Shown here: positions 33,961 through 44,958 of the stretch, piece after piece | Numbering within the stretch: the first letter of the stretch is position 1 | How the letters are laid out: each line of letters opens with the position of its first letter | The notes under the pieces: generated by a model | Seen by the model: only the letters and a program-made list of their open reading frames with translations | Told to the model about the DNA's origin: nothing | The model's database searches: none | DNA from: Cytospora piceicola | Lineage: Eukaryota > Ascomycota > Sordariomycetes > Diaporthales > Cytosporaceae | Reading direction: 5' to 3' | NCBI GenBank assembly: GCA_023375675.1 | Contig: JALQBC010000011.1 | Span: 248,001 to 312,000, forward strand | Length of the DNA stretch: 64,000 bases | Program-made: the position numbers and the translations under genes

Positions 33961-34840
33961 GACCTTGAATGAGACGGTACAAGGAGGCAGACGCAACCGG
34001 GCGAATGCGAACTACTCTCTCTTGGCTCCATACGCAAAACCACCATTTGGGGACCCTCGTTTTCCACTTCCGTTTCCGCATTCCGACGCATATAATGGCA
34101 CGCATGATGGAACAGTCGTAGTTCCAGCGTGCCCCAGATCTGGTATGGCTTTCGCGGAAGACGGACTACATGACAAGAATTGGTTAGCCTGATATTGAAG
34201 CACCACGACCGTTGGTACTGATCTGGTCGTTAAGATGAAACCCCCCAGGAAGTCAGGAGTTCATGTCCCATCCATATTTGAGTCCACGACTCGAGAGGGC
34301 ACCCTGTTCTTACTGTCTACGTGCGGATCGGGCATCGCCACGCTCACAGTCGACGTATAATGATTTTCTCGTGTACAACTTCGGCCTATTCGCCTCGGCC
34401 GCCTCGGCGATGAACCAAAGCTACAACCTGTCCAACTTCTCCCGGGCCGTGCTTCCAGGATACACTGCCATATCGACTGCCCTGGCGGAATATGATTACC
34501 GGTGCTCGGCATACAGGAGACTGAAGGGTGCAGCCAAGACCGGTGTGCCCACCTGGGCCTACAGATTTGCTCACAGCCCATCGCGCCCCTGGTATATGGC
34601 GATCCCCGAGTAGCAGTCTGTTTTGACGCTTCTTGGGCCTACCCATAAATCTGACGTTCCCTCTGTGTTTGACCAGACCATACACCTGGCTCTACCGGAT
34701 GATGGGTTGTGATTTTACTGAAGCGGAGAAGGAGCGTGCGGCCACGATGTTCAGTGGTTGGGCGCATATGGCTGCGACGAGAACCCCAGGCGACAACAGA
34801 CTGTAGCCGGAGTGGAACATCACCTCAGGTTCAGGTGCCA
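33884..34840 (+). pseudogene. Broken type-B carboxylesterase/lipase gene
   Basis: Three frames carry ordered pieces of a type-B carboxylesterase. At 33,884-34,192: a mature N-terminus (P-S-I-Q-L-K.. then APYAKPPFGDPRFPLP and THDGTVVVPACP). At about 34,260-34,613: late-domain sequence (STTREGTLFLLST, the LSNFS..VLPGYTA segment, CSAYR, GVPTWAYRFAHSPSRPWY). At about 34,640-34,830: LGPTHKSDVPSVF and then, after another shift, DFTEAEKERAATMFSGWAHMAAT. The central about 250 residues, including the GESAG nucleophile elbow, are missing, and at least two frameshifts and several stops separate the pieces. Non-functional; parental hydrolase activity is known for the family. Confidence 0.8.
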
Positions 34841-35497
34841 GTATCAACGATGATATCATCGTCGATACTGTGTGACTACTCCATGTGTCTTGATTCCTGG
34901 GACGACATCATGGACAGCTTTTTTCGCACTGCTCAATCACCAGTGACCTTGGAAACAAAACACGCTCGGGCAGAAGTGGTAGAGCCATGGGGCGGGGAGG
35001 ACTGAACTCGAATGGATATTGCAGGATGTCGCAGGTTTGAAGCGTGGGATTACCATGCAACACACACCAAAGTCATCGATGTCGTTGATGGCTCTTTGAA
35101 TAACGGAGATGATGTATCCATACCCAGTTGCCATTTAGTAGACCAGCCGTGCTAGCAAGATCAGCCGTCGGTATACTCAGAAACATATAGTACTACACAC
35201 AGAAGGAATCGTTAGAACGTTTGGTCTTTGATGTTTTAATACATATGTATATCTTGCCAAAGCTGCACCTGTCAACTGGTATCGGTCTCAAATACCTTCG
35301 TGAACCTCTATATATATATACGTACACAACAACGACGATTGGAGTGCTACATCCAATAGTAAAACGAGATATAATACACCTACTTTCATTCTCGACCTTT
35401 GTTCACATCCCGTGTCTGACAAAGCTCCCTTCAGAAGTAATATTACCGGCCGATCCAAACAGGACCGTATTACAAAGAATTCTGGCCGTCATGCTCT
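34841..35497. other. Intergenic, no gene recognised
   Basis: About 650 bases between the esterase relic and the convergent membrane-protein gene. AT-rich microsatellite-like TATATATATA near 35,305. No gene seen. Confidence 0.5.
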
Positions 35498-36421
35498 CTA
35501 GCTGGAGGTCCACGGCCACATGACACCACGTTTCCCCGAGCTCGAGTCCAACCCCGTCTGCAGAACACCAAACGCCCAGGACGAGACGGCCCCGTGGGAA
35601 GCCGTGAGGTTGCCCTTCATGTAGCACGTGTGCTCCTTGCCGTTGTCGCCGGGGAGGTACCCCCAGCCCGCGCCCGTGCAGTTGCTCTGCTTGGCGCAGG
35701 CGTCCAGGCAGGCGCCCATGCTCGTGACCTTGACGCTGCCGACCGACACCGACCCGTCGCTGCCGTAGTCGATCGCGCAGTACTCCCGGAACTGCTTGGA
35801 CGAGTCGCTCTCTGCCGTGTACAGCGTGTCGTTGCCCTTGGGGCAGACGATGTTCGAGGTGTCGGCCGTCGCGCTCGCCGAGGCCGCCGACGACGCCGTC
35901 GTTGTTGGTGACCGGAAGGCGGTGCGGGTGGTGGTCACGAAGACGGTGGTCGCTGCTGACGGTCTGATCATCGCAACAGTGTTAAGTTTTGAGTCCTATA
36001 TGTACGACATCTTGGTGGACAACGGAACTACATGATTGATTACTCACGATTCAGTCGCTCTTGCGAGATCCAATTGTGCGTTGTGAAGGTCCCTCCGGCT
36101 TACACCCAAGCCGGCGCTCAGTCCAATGACTGCGACAAGCAGAATGATAATTGCTGCGAGCAGGGCTAGACATGTGCTCCTTTTCACCCCGGATGAGGCG
36201 GGTGAGCTCGGTCCAGGATGGGCATACACCGCGGTCTGAGGTGGGTAACCGTTGTTGTAGCCAACTCCGTGTGCGAATTGTTGTTGGCCAGGCGGATATC
36301 CCATGGCCTGCGGTGGTCCTCCGATTGCGACCTCCTTTCCAGGGACATATTCTGATGTTGGTTGGTAATACGTCTGCTCCATGGACCCATGCCCCTGTGA
36401 TGATTGGTATTGAGGGTTCAT
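35498..36421 (-). CDS. Single-pass membrane protein with Cys-rich (PAN/apple-like) ectodomain
   Basis: Exons 36,421-36,048 and 35,963-35,498 (84-nt intron, GTGAGT donor, CTTAAC branch) give 279 residues. Residues 1-80 are Gln/Tyr/Pro/Gly-rich (GYPPGQQQFAHGVGYNNGYPP) with no signal peptide. A hydrophobic helix spans about 85-107 (LALLAAIIILLVAVIGL) preceded by Lys-Arg. A Ser/Thr/Ala linker follows, then a domain with cysteines in C-P-K-G-N-D-T, REYCAIDYG, CLDACAKQSNCTGAGW and HTCYMKG, the spacing of PAN/apple domains. The topology is probably type II: cytoplasmic disordered tail, extracellular Cys-rich module binding sugars or proteins. Binding partner unknown. Such proteins are common in plant-associated Pezizomycotina. 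Confidence 0.8.
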
Positions 36422-37244
36422 GTTTGATCAATGCCAGTAGGTGTAACAGCTGTTGGTAAAACCTTTGCAGAGAAGCGGACAAGCCAAGAACATGTCTTTC
36501 GATGACTACGAGCCCGGACTGCCTGGCCTTATCTCTTCTTCAGCTAGCCTATGCAAAGGCATCATTCCTGGTCCATCCTGGCGCCCCTAATGTTTCCTTC
36601 CAGCTTGCTGGGAGAGAGGGTGTGCTGGATCGGGTCTGGCGTCCACGCTCTGTACGACTCCAGATAATCCGAGGTAACCTGGCTAGCGCACCCAAGCCTG
36701 TCGAAGGATTCAATCCTTACATGAGACCTCAGTAATCCGTACAGGGCCCCGGCTTTCTAGCCAGTCCCGAAGCTTATATCTCTCAGCTTCTTGGCAGGCC
36801 TGCATTCAGGCAGCTGTTTATAGAACCGCGGTAGCGGTGGCATCCGGTCGTCAGGTCACATCGCGGCGCATCAGATCCATGCACAGTAGTAGAAGTGCTC
36901 CGAACAATCTAGGCTCTGTAATTAGTCCGAGTGGCACAGCTCCTGCAGGATGACACTGTTTCACGGTGTACACCCTCCTAGGAGGTCTAAAGCTTTTCAT
37001 TATTGATTGATGTTCAGCCCAGCTGTTACCGTGGTAGTGTGGCTCTGCCCAACTTCCTTCTTTGAACCGCGGAATGCAGCAAGATCAAAAAGCCTGGAAG
37101 GATGATCAATTTTCTGGAAACCTGAGTCGGGTCACCTCTGTCCGCCAAATTCCCCTCGGCATCGGGATCTCGGAATGCGGGCTTGGGCGTCAGTACTGCT
37201 TGAATATAATATTCTGAGCTGACTCGTTTTTCAACAATTCAACA
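36422..37244. other. Intergenic, no protein gene recognised
   Basis: About 820 bases upstream of the membrane-protein gene and ending at the tRNA. Only a 77-codon frame without motifs (36,502-36,735). Confidence 0.5.
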
Positions 37245-37316
37245 GGCCTGTTGGCCCAATGGCAAGGCGTCTGACTACGAATCAGGAGATTGCAGGTTCG
37301 ACCCCTGCACAGGTCA
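37245..37316 (+). tRNA. tRNA-Arg (anticodon ACG), intronless
   Basis: 72 bases fold as a cloverleaf. The acceptor stem GGCCTGT pairs with ACAGGTC (one G-U) and discriminator A. The D arm contains TGGCCCAATGGCA. The anticodon arm CTGA/TCAG has loop CTACGAA, anticodon ACG, read as inosine for CGN Arg codons. The T arm GCAGG-TTCGACC-CCTGC has the B-box motif GGTTCGACC. A T run (ATTTCATTTTTGCGTTTTT) follows, serving as a pol III terminator. Confidence 0.95.
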
Positions 37317-38006
37317 ATTTCATTTTTGCGTTTTTGGCTTTGGTATCAAAGTTGTTACTTTGAAATGTTCTAATATTTTTGCTTTGCTTTGGAGGTGGTG
37401 GCGGCCGACATAGGTTGATACAGTCTACTGAATTATAGCGTTGTGCTGCTCCAGATATCCCTAACAAGGTGGTATTGATCATCTACTATTATTACATCTT
37501 TTTTAGGAATGCCAACTTATATGTTCATGGACTTACATGTGCCGAGCATGATATTGAGATGTACCATGTTTGAGGCTCTGCGGACAGCCTCTATCTATCT
37601 CGGCACGGACCGCATGCAGCTGTACCACTTTGTAAAGCACTAAATTTACTAGCGGTATGAAATTGGTAAAGTATGATTTGATTGTGTTATCCGAGGTTCC
37701 TGATTCCAGTATTCGATGTGCTGAATAAACCGGAACAACTAACATAACCCCCAGGCCTGGGGAGTGGTGGGTTAAAATCCATGCTGCTTCTCAAAACCAT
37801 CAACGAGCGTTTGACCAGCCTCAACTTATTGTGGGAAAGTCGGGATGAAGCCTGCAAGAAAAGAAGTATCAAAAACTATCTCGTGGAGGTAGTTGTAAGT
37901 GATGTTATAGAAAAGAAGTTATGTGAAGTGCAGAAAGATGCTGCATCGTTCGGCCAGCTCGACCTCATGTGCTCGCATGCACCATGCCCCTGGCTGGATA
38001 TCATCA
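37317..38006. other. Intergenic, no gene recognised
   Basis: About 690 AT-rich bases between the tRNA and the convergent GH114 gene. Short frames (61-70 codons) without motifs. Confidence 0.5.
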
Positions 38007-39268
38007 TCAGCAGTCCGACCCGAAGCAGCAAGAGTTGGTCGAGTTGGACTGATAGGTCGGCATCACAAACGAAGTGTGCTCGTCGCAGTACTGCGTGCAG
38101 CCATTGAGGCCAAATTCGTCGTTGTCGAGCTTGAGGATACGACTAATGCCCGTGTTGTTCCCCGAGCTCGTAATAGCGCAGTAAGTGTTGATATCGCTCT
38201 CACTCGCTGTCGCACTGCACCCTTCATCGGACGCGTCGTTGTCACTGCTATCCCTGCGCCGCTTGTCGCTGCTGCTGCTTGCCAGGGTGCCAGGGTATTC
38301 GATATCAAAGACTGGCTTGCCATTGTTGACGTAGTATTGTTGGAAAGTGGTACAGAACTCGTCCGCAGCGCCGCGATTCGAACCGACACTAACTGTTCCA
38401 ACGCAGTTCTCCGATATTGCGAAGTCCATAAAGCCGTGGATACGCTCAGTGATCTCGACGGCATTCTTTTGACCGATCATAAGGGGGTAGCCGAGAGTGG
38501 TGGTTTTGGAGTGGGCGTGAGAAGACAGGTTGCTGAGGAAGTTGATCATGTCCGTCTCGGTGATCTGCTTTCCGATGGACTCATCTGGGTCCAGTTCCTG
38601 TCACAAAATTAGCTTTTCAATCCAAGCGTTTTGAATTCGCTGATTAACGTACATATGTGTCGATATTGTCAGGATCAACGCCGTCGCACCCGATGCTGTG
38701 AGCAAGATCGATGCGGGCCTTCTGGAGCTCTATAACAGCTTCATCCGTCACGTCGACATATCTCTCCTGGTCATAGTTCTCCACGGACTTGCCGTTGAAG
38801 AGCCCATCGGATTTCCATTTGGACCAGTCACAATCCGTGTACTGAACAGCCCCAGCGTTGAAGTAACACAAGACAATGGCACCAGCATCCTAAATACCGT
38901 TAGAAATTGATACATATTCAACTTGCAATTCAAGGTTAGATCCGTCAGTTACTAACATGGAGTGCGGGTATCAAGGTAAGGTCCATGCTAGCTTGAAATA
39001 AATCAACATCAATGACCTTGGCATCAGATGGCTGAAGGCCGCCCCGGGGATCAACAGGGTCCTGTATCTCGATCTGCCATTTGACACCAGGCTCGAACCC
39101 AGCAGGAACTCCGGTCCCTGTAGCAGTGGTCAGGCCCGTGGTAGACGTGGACGAGCTGTGAGTGGTGACTGTGGTGACTGTGGTGGTAGAAGTAGACTTG
39201 GTATGGTGCCCGGCACTGCAAAGGCCGAGAAAGGGAACCAACAACGCAGTTGCTGTGAAGAAAGACAT
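38007..39268 (-). CDS. Secreted GH114 glycosidase (endo-alpha-1,4-polygalactosaminidase-like)
   Basis: Exons 39,268-38,957, 38,889-38,653 and 38,597-38,007 (introns of 67 and 54 nt) encode 379 residues. A signal peptide (about 1-19, FTATALLVPFLGLCSAG) and a Ser/Thr-rich linker (20-50) precede a TIM-barrel domain: VKWQIEIQDPVD, IDVDLFQAS, AIVLCYFNAGAVQYTDCDW, GCDGVDPDNIDTY (probable catalytic Asp region), LGYPLMIGQKNA, MDFAISENCV and FDIEYPGTL (conserved Glu). After a charged linker (SSSSDKRRRDSSDNDASDEG) a Cys-rich C-terminus ends the protein. GH114 enzymes cleave galactosaminogalactan-type polymers of fungal cell walls and biofilms. The Cys-rich tail after the barrel is unlike a plain GH114. 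The start is fixed by the signal peptide; a TATAAAAGG lies 133-142 bp upstream. Confidence 0.88.
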
Positions 39269-39400
39269 GCTGAGACTCGCAGCAGGTTGAAAAGGAGCGA
39301 CGGGGGAAAAGAAGGTGAAAAAAGAACGTGTTGGCGGAAAACTTGCGCCTGTAGCAGTGAATCACTGAAAACACCTGCCCCAGGGTGAGGCCGTCACCTC

Positions 39401-39410
39401 CCTTTTATAT
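39401..39410 (-). promoter_or_regulatory. TATA-box-like sequence of the GH114 gene
   Basis: On the minus strand ATATAAAAGG occurs 133-142 bases before the GH114 start codon, a usual position for a fungal TATA element. Confidence 0.5.
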
Positions 39411-40891
39411 GATCATTCTTGAGGGTTTTTTGATGCAGCAACTCACTCCCTAAGCGAGTCTGAAAAGTCTGTTCCGACTTGTGACATGACCGAAGGGTGC
39501 GCCTCACTCATGCAGTACGCCGCAGGCGCCGCCCCTTTGTGGCCCAAGCATCATCAATTAAAGTTTAGCTCGGCCGGGCCCCTTAGACGCGCTGCATACC
39601 ACCGTCCAATAGCAAGCACCGCCCCAACTGGGAAAATTTGAAACGAAACAACCATTGCGTTTTACTACCCGAGGGTGTGGTAGGGTCTTAGACTCCCAGA
39701 GTGTCCTTCTTTGCTAATGAGATATTACTTAAGACCAGTCATTCCTGCCCAGCCCGCCAACCTGCCCGCCAGCCCAAGGGTTGAGTCCGACAAGCAACAT
39801 CTGACAAACGCCACACTATAGATGTTGTTGGTTCTTCAAAACCTCAGCGCCGCAAAACTCGCCAGAACCAGGTGGGTGCAGTCGTCTGTTCATACATCCA
39901 AGCTCCGTATACCGTTTGTAGGTTGTTGGCGTTGCGGCTGAAATACAGATTCGAAGACGGTTTCGATGCTCCGCGGCGGCTCTACGGTCTTGTAGGTCAT
40001 GGAGTGGTTTTTTCGAACACGTGCAGTACTGGACACACAGGCTCACACTATTCTCAGTGTCTGAACGAGATCATCTACTTCCCATGGTAAGAAGAACAAC
40101 ATTTGAACATAGACGTGATCACTGGCAATCACAATACTTGATCCTTTCGCCCCTTTTCTCTTCTTTTCACCTGCGTCGATTTGCCACCATACTAGGCGTT
40201 GACGTGCTTCTTGGGGGCTTGACATGGCGGAAACCTTCGCTCCGGATCCCTTGGCTGTGCTTTGCCACATATGCAGACATGGCCCTGGGGGCCAATGGGT
40301 GACTTGCCTGGCTTGCCATGAGGATAGGCCGGCCTGATGTCCTGGTGACACAAGGAAAGCGGGGGGGATAAACTTGAAACTGATTTTAACGAATTACAAA
40401 CACTTGGTATTTAATGACGCTCGGGCTGACACATACGTTTGTCGGGCTGTCACATGCGGTTGTGACAATCGTAAACAAGCAATTGGGCTATCAAGTGATT
40501 GCTTAAATTTTAAATCAGCTCTCGAGGGCTTTGATCAGGTTACCATATCTGTTCCACATGATTCGTGAGGGCTTGGAAAAGACTTTGATCACTCAATTAT
40601 GTAAGTTCCTGGTACCAACGTCGTGTACCTTTCCGTCAAAGACAGCACTTGAGAATTCCGAGAACAAAATGAGATTGCGGCGAAAGAAATGGGATTTCTT
40701 AAATGAATGTAGCTAAGTCCAACGCGACAGATCCGAGAGCAAAGCCCTTTGGACCACCGATGCAGAAGTCAAAAGTAAAAGTCAACAAAGCAAATGCAAT
40801 CCCTCCCAGATGGAGTACCACGCCCCGACATGATGTCCAGATTCCCAAATTTGCATCACCGGGCAGCGAAAACGTATTCCTCCGTGACGTA
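39411..40891. other. Intergenic, no gene recognised
   Basis: About 1.5 kb between the GH114 promoter and the 3' end of the next minus-strand gene. Overlapping frames of 60-100 codons on both strands show no motifs or consistent splice sites. Confidence 0.5.
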
Positions 40892-41371
40892 TCAATAAAG
40901 CCCAATAAGGATATCACCCCTGACTCTCGCAGTGAGGTGCACCTCCGCTTCAAGGTCAAGCTTGATTCCAATCGAAAGTGATGGGTCTTTGAGTTCCCCG
41001 TCCTTTCCGACGGCGCCTTTGAGGAGGTTTCCTGCTGGGTTGTCAGAGCTTGAGCAAGACATGAAAACCGAGCCAGTTTGGGAGACGGCAAAGAGAAGTC
41101 ATAATTACCAACGGGTCCGTTGGGGTGCCCCGAGAGGCCAGGCATCGGCAGGTGACCGGGATTCTGGACAGCGAGCTTGTTGTCCCTGTCATCCCGATTG
41201 TCTCTCTCTTCTCCGCCTGGTCCAAAGCGAGGACCGTTGTTGAGAGGGCTGGGGGTAAGGCCAGAGCTGGGAGCAGCAGGAGTGGTCTTGATTCTGTGAA
41301 AGGAGACAGGTTAGGATGTGAGAGTCCCTTACAATAGGCTGCGCAGGCGACGGTACTCACGGCGAAGACAT
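40892..41371 (-). CDS. Small conserved fungal protein (112 residues), unknown function
   Basis: Exons 41,371-41,361 (only 11 nt, ATG TCT TCG CC), 41,293-41,109 and 41,034-40,892; introns of 67 nt (GTGAGT..CACAG) and 74 nt (GTAATT..CCCAG). The product begins MSSPIKTTPAAPSSGLTP, has a charged centre (GGEERDNRDDRDNKLAV), a Pro/Gly segment (GHLPMPGLSGHPNGPV) and ends in an amphipathic C-terminus (SIGIKLDLEAEVHLTARV then RGDILIGLY). I recall that C-terminal pattern from conserved fungal hypothetical proteins. The second 3' splice site is chosen for frame; a nearby alternative AAG acceptor does not fit the phase. No function is known to me. Confidence 0.65.
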
Positions 41372-42298
41372 GGTTGCTGTCAGTGGATTACCCTGAAAGG
41401 TCTGTAGGAGACTTGTATTGTCTGGAGGAGGAAAACGAGGAGATCTTGGAATCGAAATCTTGCAGTTCGGTGGACCTCAGGATGGATCTGTCGCTTGCAA
41501 GCTTGGTGAGTACAAATCCTTGGGCAAAAACAATCAGGACTGACTGTACTTTTTATATCCATCGGCCGTCTCACCGCCAGGATTCTGTTCGACTTGAGAT
41601 CCCTTACATCCCATCCCGAAATCATCGTGTCCGGAGTGAAGGCATACCAAATGGCTTGGCCCGTCTGGGCTCTTTCATGTCCTGAGTGCAACTTCGGCAA
41701 TACTGTTGGCTAGAAATCGAGTATAAAGAGTGTCCTTTACGGAGTAACCCGTTGAAGACGGGATTTGTCGTCACAGATCAGCCACAAGAGCTATATCGAA
41801 TGATTCTTATGCAAGATACATGAGACCGTCGTCGGCTAATACTATACTAAGCGCAACACCGAAATATCTGGCTGGTCGGTGACACTCACCGACTCGGCCA
41901 TCAGAAGCAACCTGGGATGCGGCATGCCGAAGTGCTGCTCAACGGGCTACACTGCAGCAGCGATCGATCTGTCCCGCCCGGTATTATCCCCTGTCTAGGG
42001 ATCCATTTGGCGGCTGAGACACCCAGGCACTGCGGGGATCTGCCCTCCTGTGTTCGACATCCACGTTTGGGAATGCCGATTGGGCCTAGATACGTAACTC
42101 CTGTGCGCCCCCGGGAAAGACATCGAATGATGGCTTGATGCTGTATCACTTGCGTGGCCCCGAGTCAATATGGACTCCGGCAGTCCATCATGGACCGACT
42201 TTTGCACATTTAAAGCCACCGCCGGGCGGCTGCGATGAGGTCTGCCACGTCTGGCATGAGTAACCGCGAATGGGGTGTTACCGGGTCAGTCGTCTAGT
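41372..42298. other. Intergenic, divergent promoter region
   Basis: About 930 bases between two divergently transcribed small conserved genes. No frame in it has recognisable composition. Confidence 0.5.
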
Positions 42299-43257
42299 AT
42301 GTCGCAACAGCTATCATTCATCGTTGCTTTTGCGTCCGTCTTCGGGGCAGCAGAGGCCATACGGCAGACGCAGGCCAAAACCAGGAGACAGGAGCACCGC
42401 AGTAGGAAGAACAACCTGCTCGTCCATTGTGCCAAGTCATCGCGGTACAGCGCCGAGATTGAGGGAAAGCATGTGATCCTCTCCGGGGACAAGGTCGGTA
42501 CTACCCGTTTCTCCTCTTCCGTTTATATGCCTTGCACACGGGGGAGGCCGAAGGTTGACGGAGATATGACGAATAATTAGCTCTACATCGACACTGGGAC
42601 GGAGCACGATGTTCCCTTTGGTCATCCTTTTGCCGGATACTTCTTGCCCTTCGCTGAGGCCCAATTCGAAGGCCTGGTTTCGACTATTTGTGATGACCCT
42701 CCGATCATGTAAGTCGTATGCTTTATGACCATCGCTTTACGTCCATCCGTCCATCACCAACCGGGGTGTTCCGGTCTTGGCTACTATGGCTCATGTATCA
42801 GTTCCACCACCGGACAGCCCATACTGACTGCCTCTACTGCAGGAACTGGATCTACGTGGACCGCCAGACGTACGAGGTCAAGTTTGGCACACGGGCTTGG
42901 GCTGAGCCCAACTTCAAGGGTCCTTTCGACTGCACTAGACAGGACCGGAGGCTGACGCTCGGTGGCTGGGAAGGTTTTGTCGCGGTGAAGGAGGGCAATT
43001 TCTGGGCTTTATATTTCGATCTCGAGGGCGACCGTTTGCGCTCGAAGGTCGCTGAAGGTACCCCTGTATTGGAAGTTGAATTGCAGCGCATCGAGATGAG
43101 AGTACCAAAGCCCGAGATACCCAAACAAGAGACGAACGGCGGTGAAGGGAAGCCCGAAGAAGCTAAACAGAAAACAAACGGCGATCAACAAGATCACAAG
43201 GGAGAAGAGGGAAACCCTGCATATTCGGTGAAGCTGGAATCACCAGAAGTGGATTAG
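42299..43257 (+). CDS. Conserved fungal hypothetical protein (245 residues)
   Basis: Exons 42,299-42,493, 42,581-42,708 and 42,843-43,257; introns of 87 nt and 134 nt (GTAAGT donor, CTGCAG acceptor). The N-terminus MSQQLSFIVAFASVFGAAEAIR could be an uncleaved hydrophobic segment and is followed by a basic stretch (KTRRQEHRSRKNN). The middle part (YIDTGTEHDVPFGHPFAGYFLPFPE-like) and the last folded block (NWIYVDRQTYEVKFGTRAWA, FDCTRQDRRLTLGGWEGFVA) look like one compact beta-rich domain. Residues about 200-245 are a Lys/Glu/Asn-rich disordered tail. Composition and uninterrupted splicing argue for a functional gene. I know similar unnamed proteins in Pezizomycotina but no function. Confidence 0.78.
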
Positions 43258-43689
43258 AGAGTAAGTGTCGAGATCCATGGCTGTAATTGTGTATATTTAG
43301 CATGACACCAGTATCGATGGAACTAGAATTAGATAAAAAGTGCAATCTTTGAGGAGTGACTTAAATTCATGCATGCGCCCGAGTTGACAATGCCTGGGTA
43401 ATGGACGTCATTGCAAGCGATTGTTGAACGGCGGCCGTCAAATAGTTGGATTTGATCGACCAGGTTTTCTTAGACTCGCATGGCAATATTGCTTGAGTAA
43501 CACTAACACTGCTTACTTTCCCCTTTGCTAGCGAGAGTTGCATGTGAATTCACCTTGCTTTACCGCCGTTACCATTTCCGACCGGAAACACTTGCCCTCA
43601 TCATCCTCACTGCATGATTATAGTTCTGAACACTACTTCATCACATCGTAACTTGACGGCGTTTGATATTCAGAGACTCTCTATGCTGC
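43258..43689. other. Intergenic (convergent genes), nothing recognised
   Basis: About 430 bases between the ends of two convergent genes. No gene or RNA seen. Confidence 0.55.
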
Positions 43690-44492
43690 TTAGTTCTTTG
43701 ATGCTTCAATGATTTTCTCCGCCATTTCCACCAAAGAGTCTGCCACCACGTCCACTTCACCAAAAACCTCGGGAACTGGTTCTATCTCCCACACCGAGCA
43801 CCAAGCCGCCTTGAATCTGGAGATCAAACGATGTCAGTCATTTTCACCACACATGATCATAGTGAAATCACAGCACAGGGAACAAGTACTCACCCATTAG
43901 CCTTCGCGCCTGAAGCATCCCACATGTGTGCAGCTGCGAACCACGTCTGCTCCGCGCCCTTGAACTGGTCCAGCACGAAGTGATACGCCCGGGGCACAGG
44001 CTTCCTCACATCCAGCCCGTCACACGTGAAGAAGTTCTCATCAGGACACTCCAGCCCCGCACCAGCCAGGTATCCCTTCACCCGTGCCTTGTCGCCGGTG
44101 GTGAGCGCCCAGACCGTAAAGCCCGCATCCCTCAGCTTCTGCCACGCCTCCTGGACCCCGGGCCTCGCCTTGAGCCCCTTGTACGCGTCGGCGCAGACGT
44201 CGGCGTCCTCCTCGCTGAACAGCTCGCGGGCCTTGGGGACGCCGACCTGGCCCAGCACGCGGTGGAAGAGCGGCCGGAAGATGGGGAAGAAGGGCTTGTA
44301 CCGGCCCGAGAGGTCGAGGAAGGTGAACTCGCGCTCGGCACACTCCATCCACGCGAAGGCGAAGATCTTGGGGGTGATGCAGTGCGCGCGGAGGCGGTCG
44401 CCGATCCGCGCGTCGATGGCCTCGAAGAAGGCCTCGTAGCCGACGCATGTGCCGACGATGTCGAAGACGACGTGCTTTCCACCGGAAGCCAT
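43690..44492 (-). CDS. HAD-family haloacid dehalogenase-like hydrolase
   Basis: Exons 44,492-43,894 and 43,816-43,690 (77-nt intron, GTGAGT donor, GACTGAC branch) give 241 residues, typical of type II 2-haloacid dehalogenases. Motif I VVFDIVGTC supplies the nucleophile Asp11; motif II is WALTTGDK; the conserved Lys is in DVRKPVPRAY; motif IV spans the intron as AHMWDASGAKANGFKAAW. It would hydrolyse a small organic halide or phosphate ester in the cytosol; the substrate is unknown. It is divergent from the SDR gene with 466 bp between start codons, suggesting shared control. The first exon is strikingly GC-rich in third codon positions. Confidence 0.9.
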
Positions 44493-44958
44493 GGCTGTGT
44501 TGGTGGTGATGTTAGAGAATTGTAGAAAAGAGTGGGGCCTGGATTCGGAAAGTTCCTTTGGAAGTAGTAGATGTTGATGTCTTTCACTTCGTTCCAGGGT
44601 GTTATCGGTTTAGACTGAATGGTGGTGATGAATTGCACTGAAGAACTTGTCGGCGGTGAAGTCCGTGTCGATATTTCTTCTAAATGAATGGCCGGACATG
44701 TACAGTCGGTCGCTGCGAGTTGCCGGCTCAATCACCGGGACCGTGTCTCCTCGCGGGCCGGGACCGGCATGTTGCATGCGAGATAGGAAATTTAGTGGAG
44801 TTAACCGGCATGTCGTATAAGTCGACAATGGTAAATATGTAATCGCTTTGAGACAGCCAACATCATCACATAGCTTTACATTCCCAGGGCATAGAAACCC
44901 GGGAACTGTAGTCAGAAGACCACATTTAGCGTGATTTTCCAAGCCTTGAGACGACAAG
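44493..44958. promoter_or_regulatory. Divergent HAD/SDR intergenic region
   Basis: 466 bases between the two start codons. It contains GCCGGGACCGGC near 44,757-44,768, a CGG-containing symmetrical word of the sort Zn2Cys6 factors can bind. No proof of function. Confidence 0.4.

Noticed and set aside
37923..38612. 229-codon plus-strand frame
   Set aside because: Antisense shadow of the GH114 third exon.
43690..44492. HAD motif I variant (FDIVGTC) as a loss of function
   Set aside because: The nucleophile Asp, Thr/Lys motifs and motif IV are present, and I recall the same variant in fungal haloacid-dehalogenase-like proteins.
43926..44731. Long frames on both strands over the HAD gene
   Set aside because: By-products of its very GC-rich third codon positions; only the HAD frame has conserved motifs.
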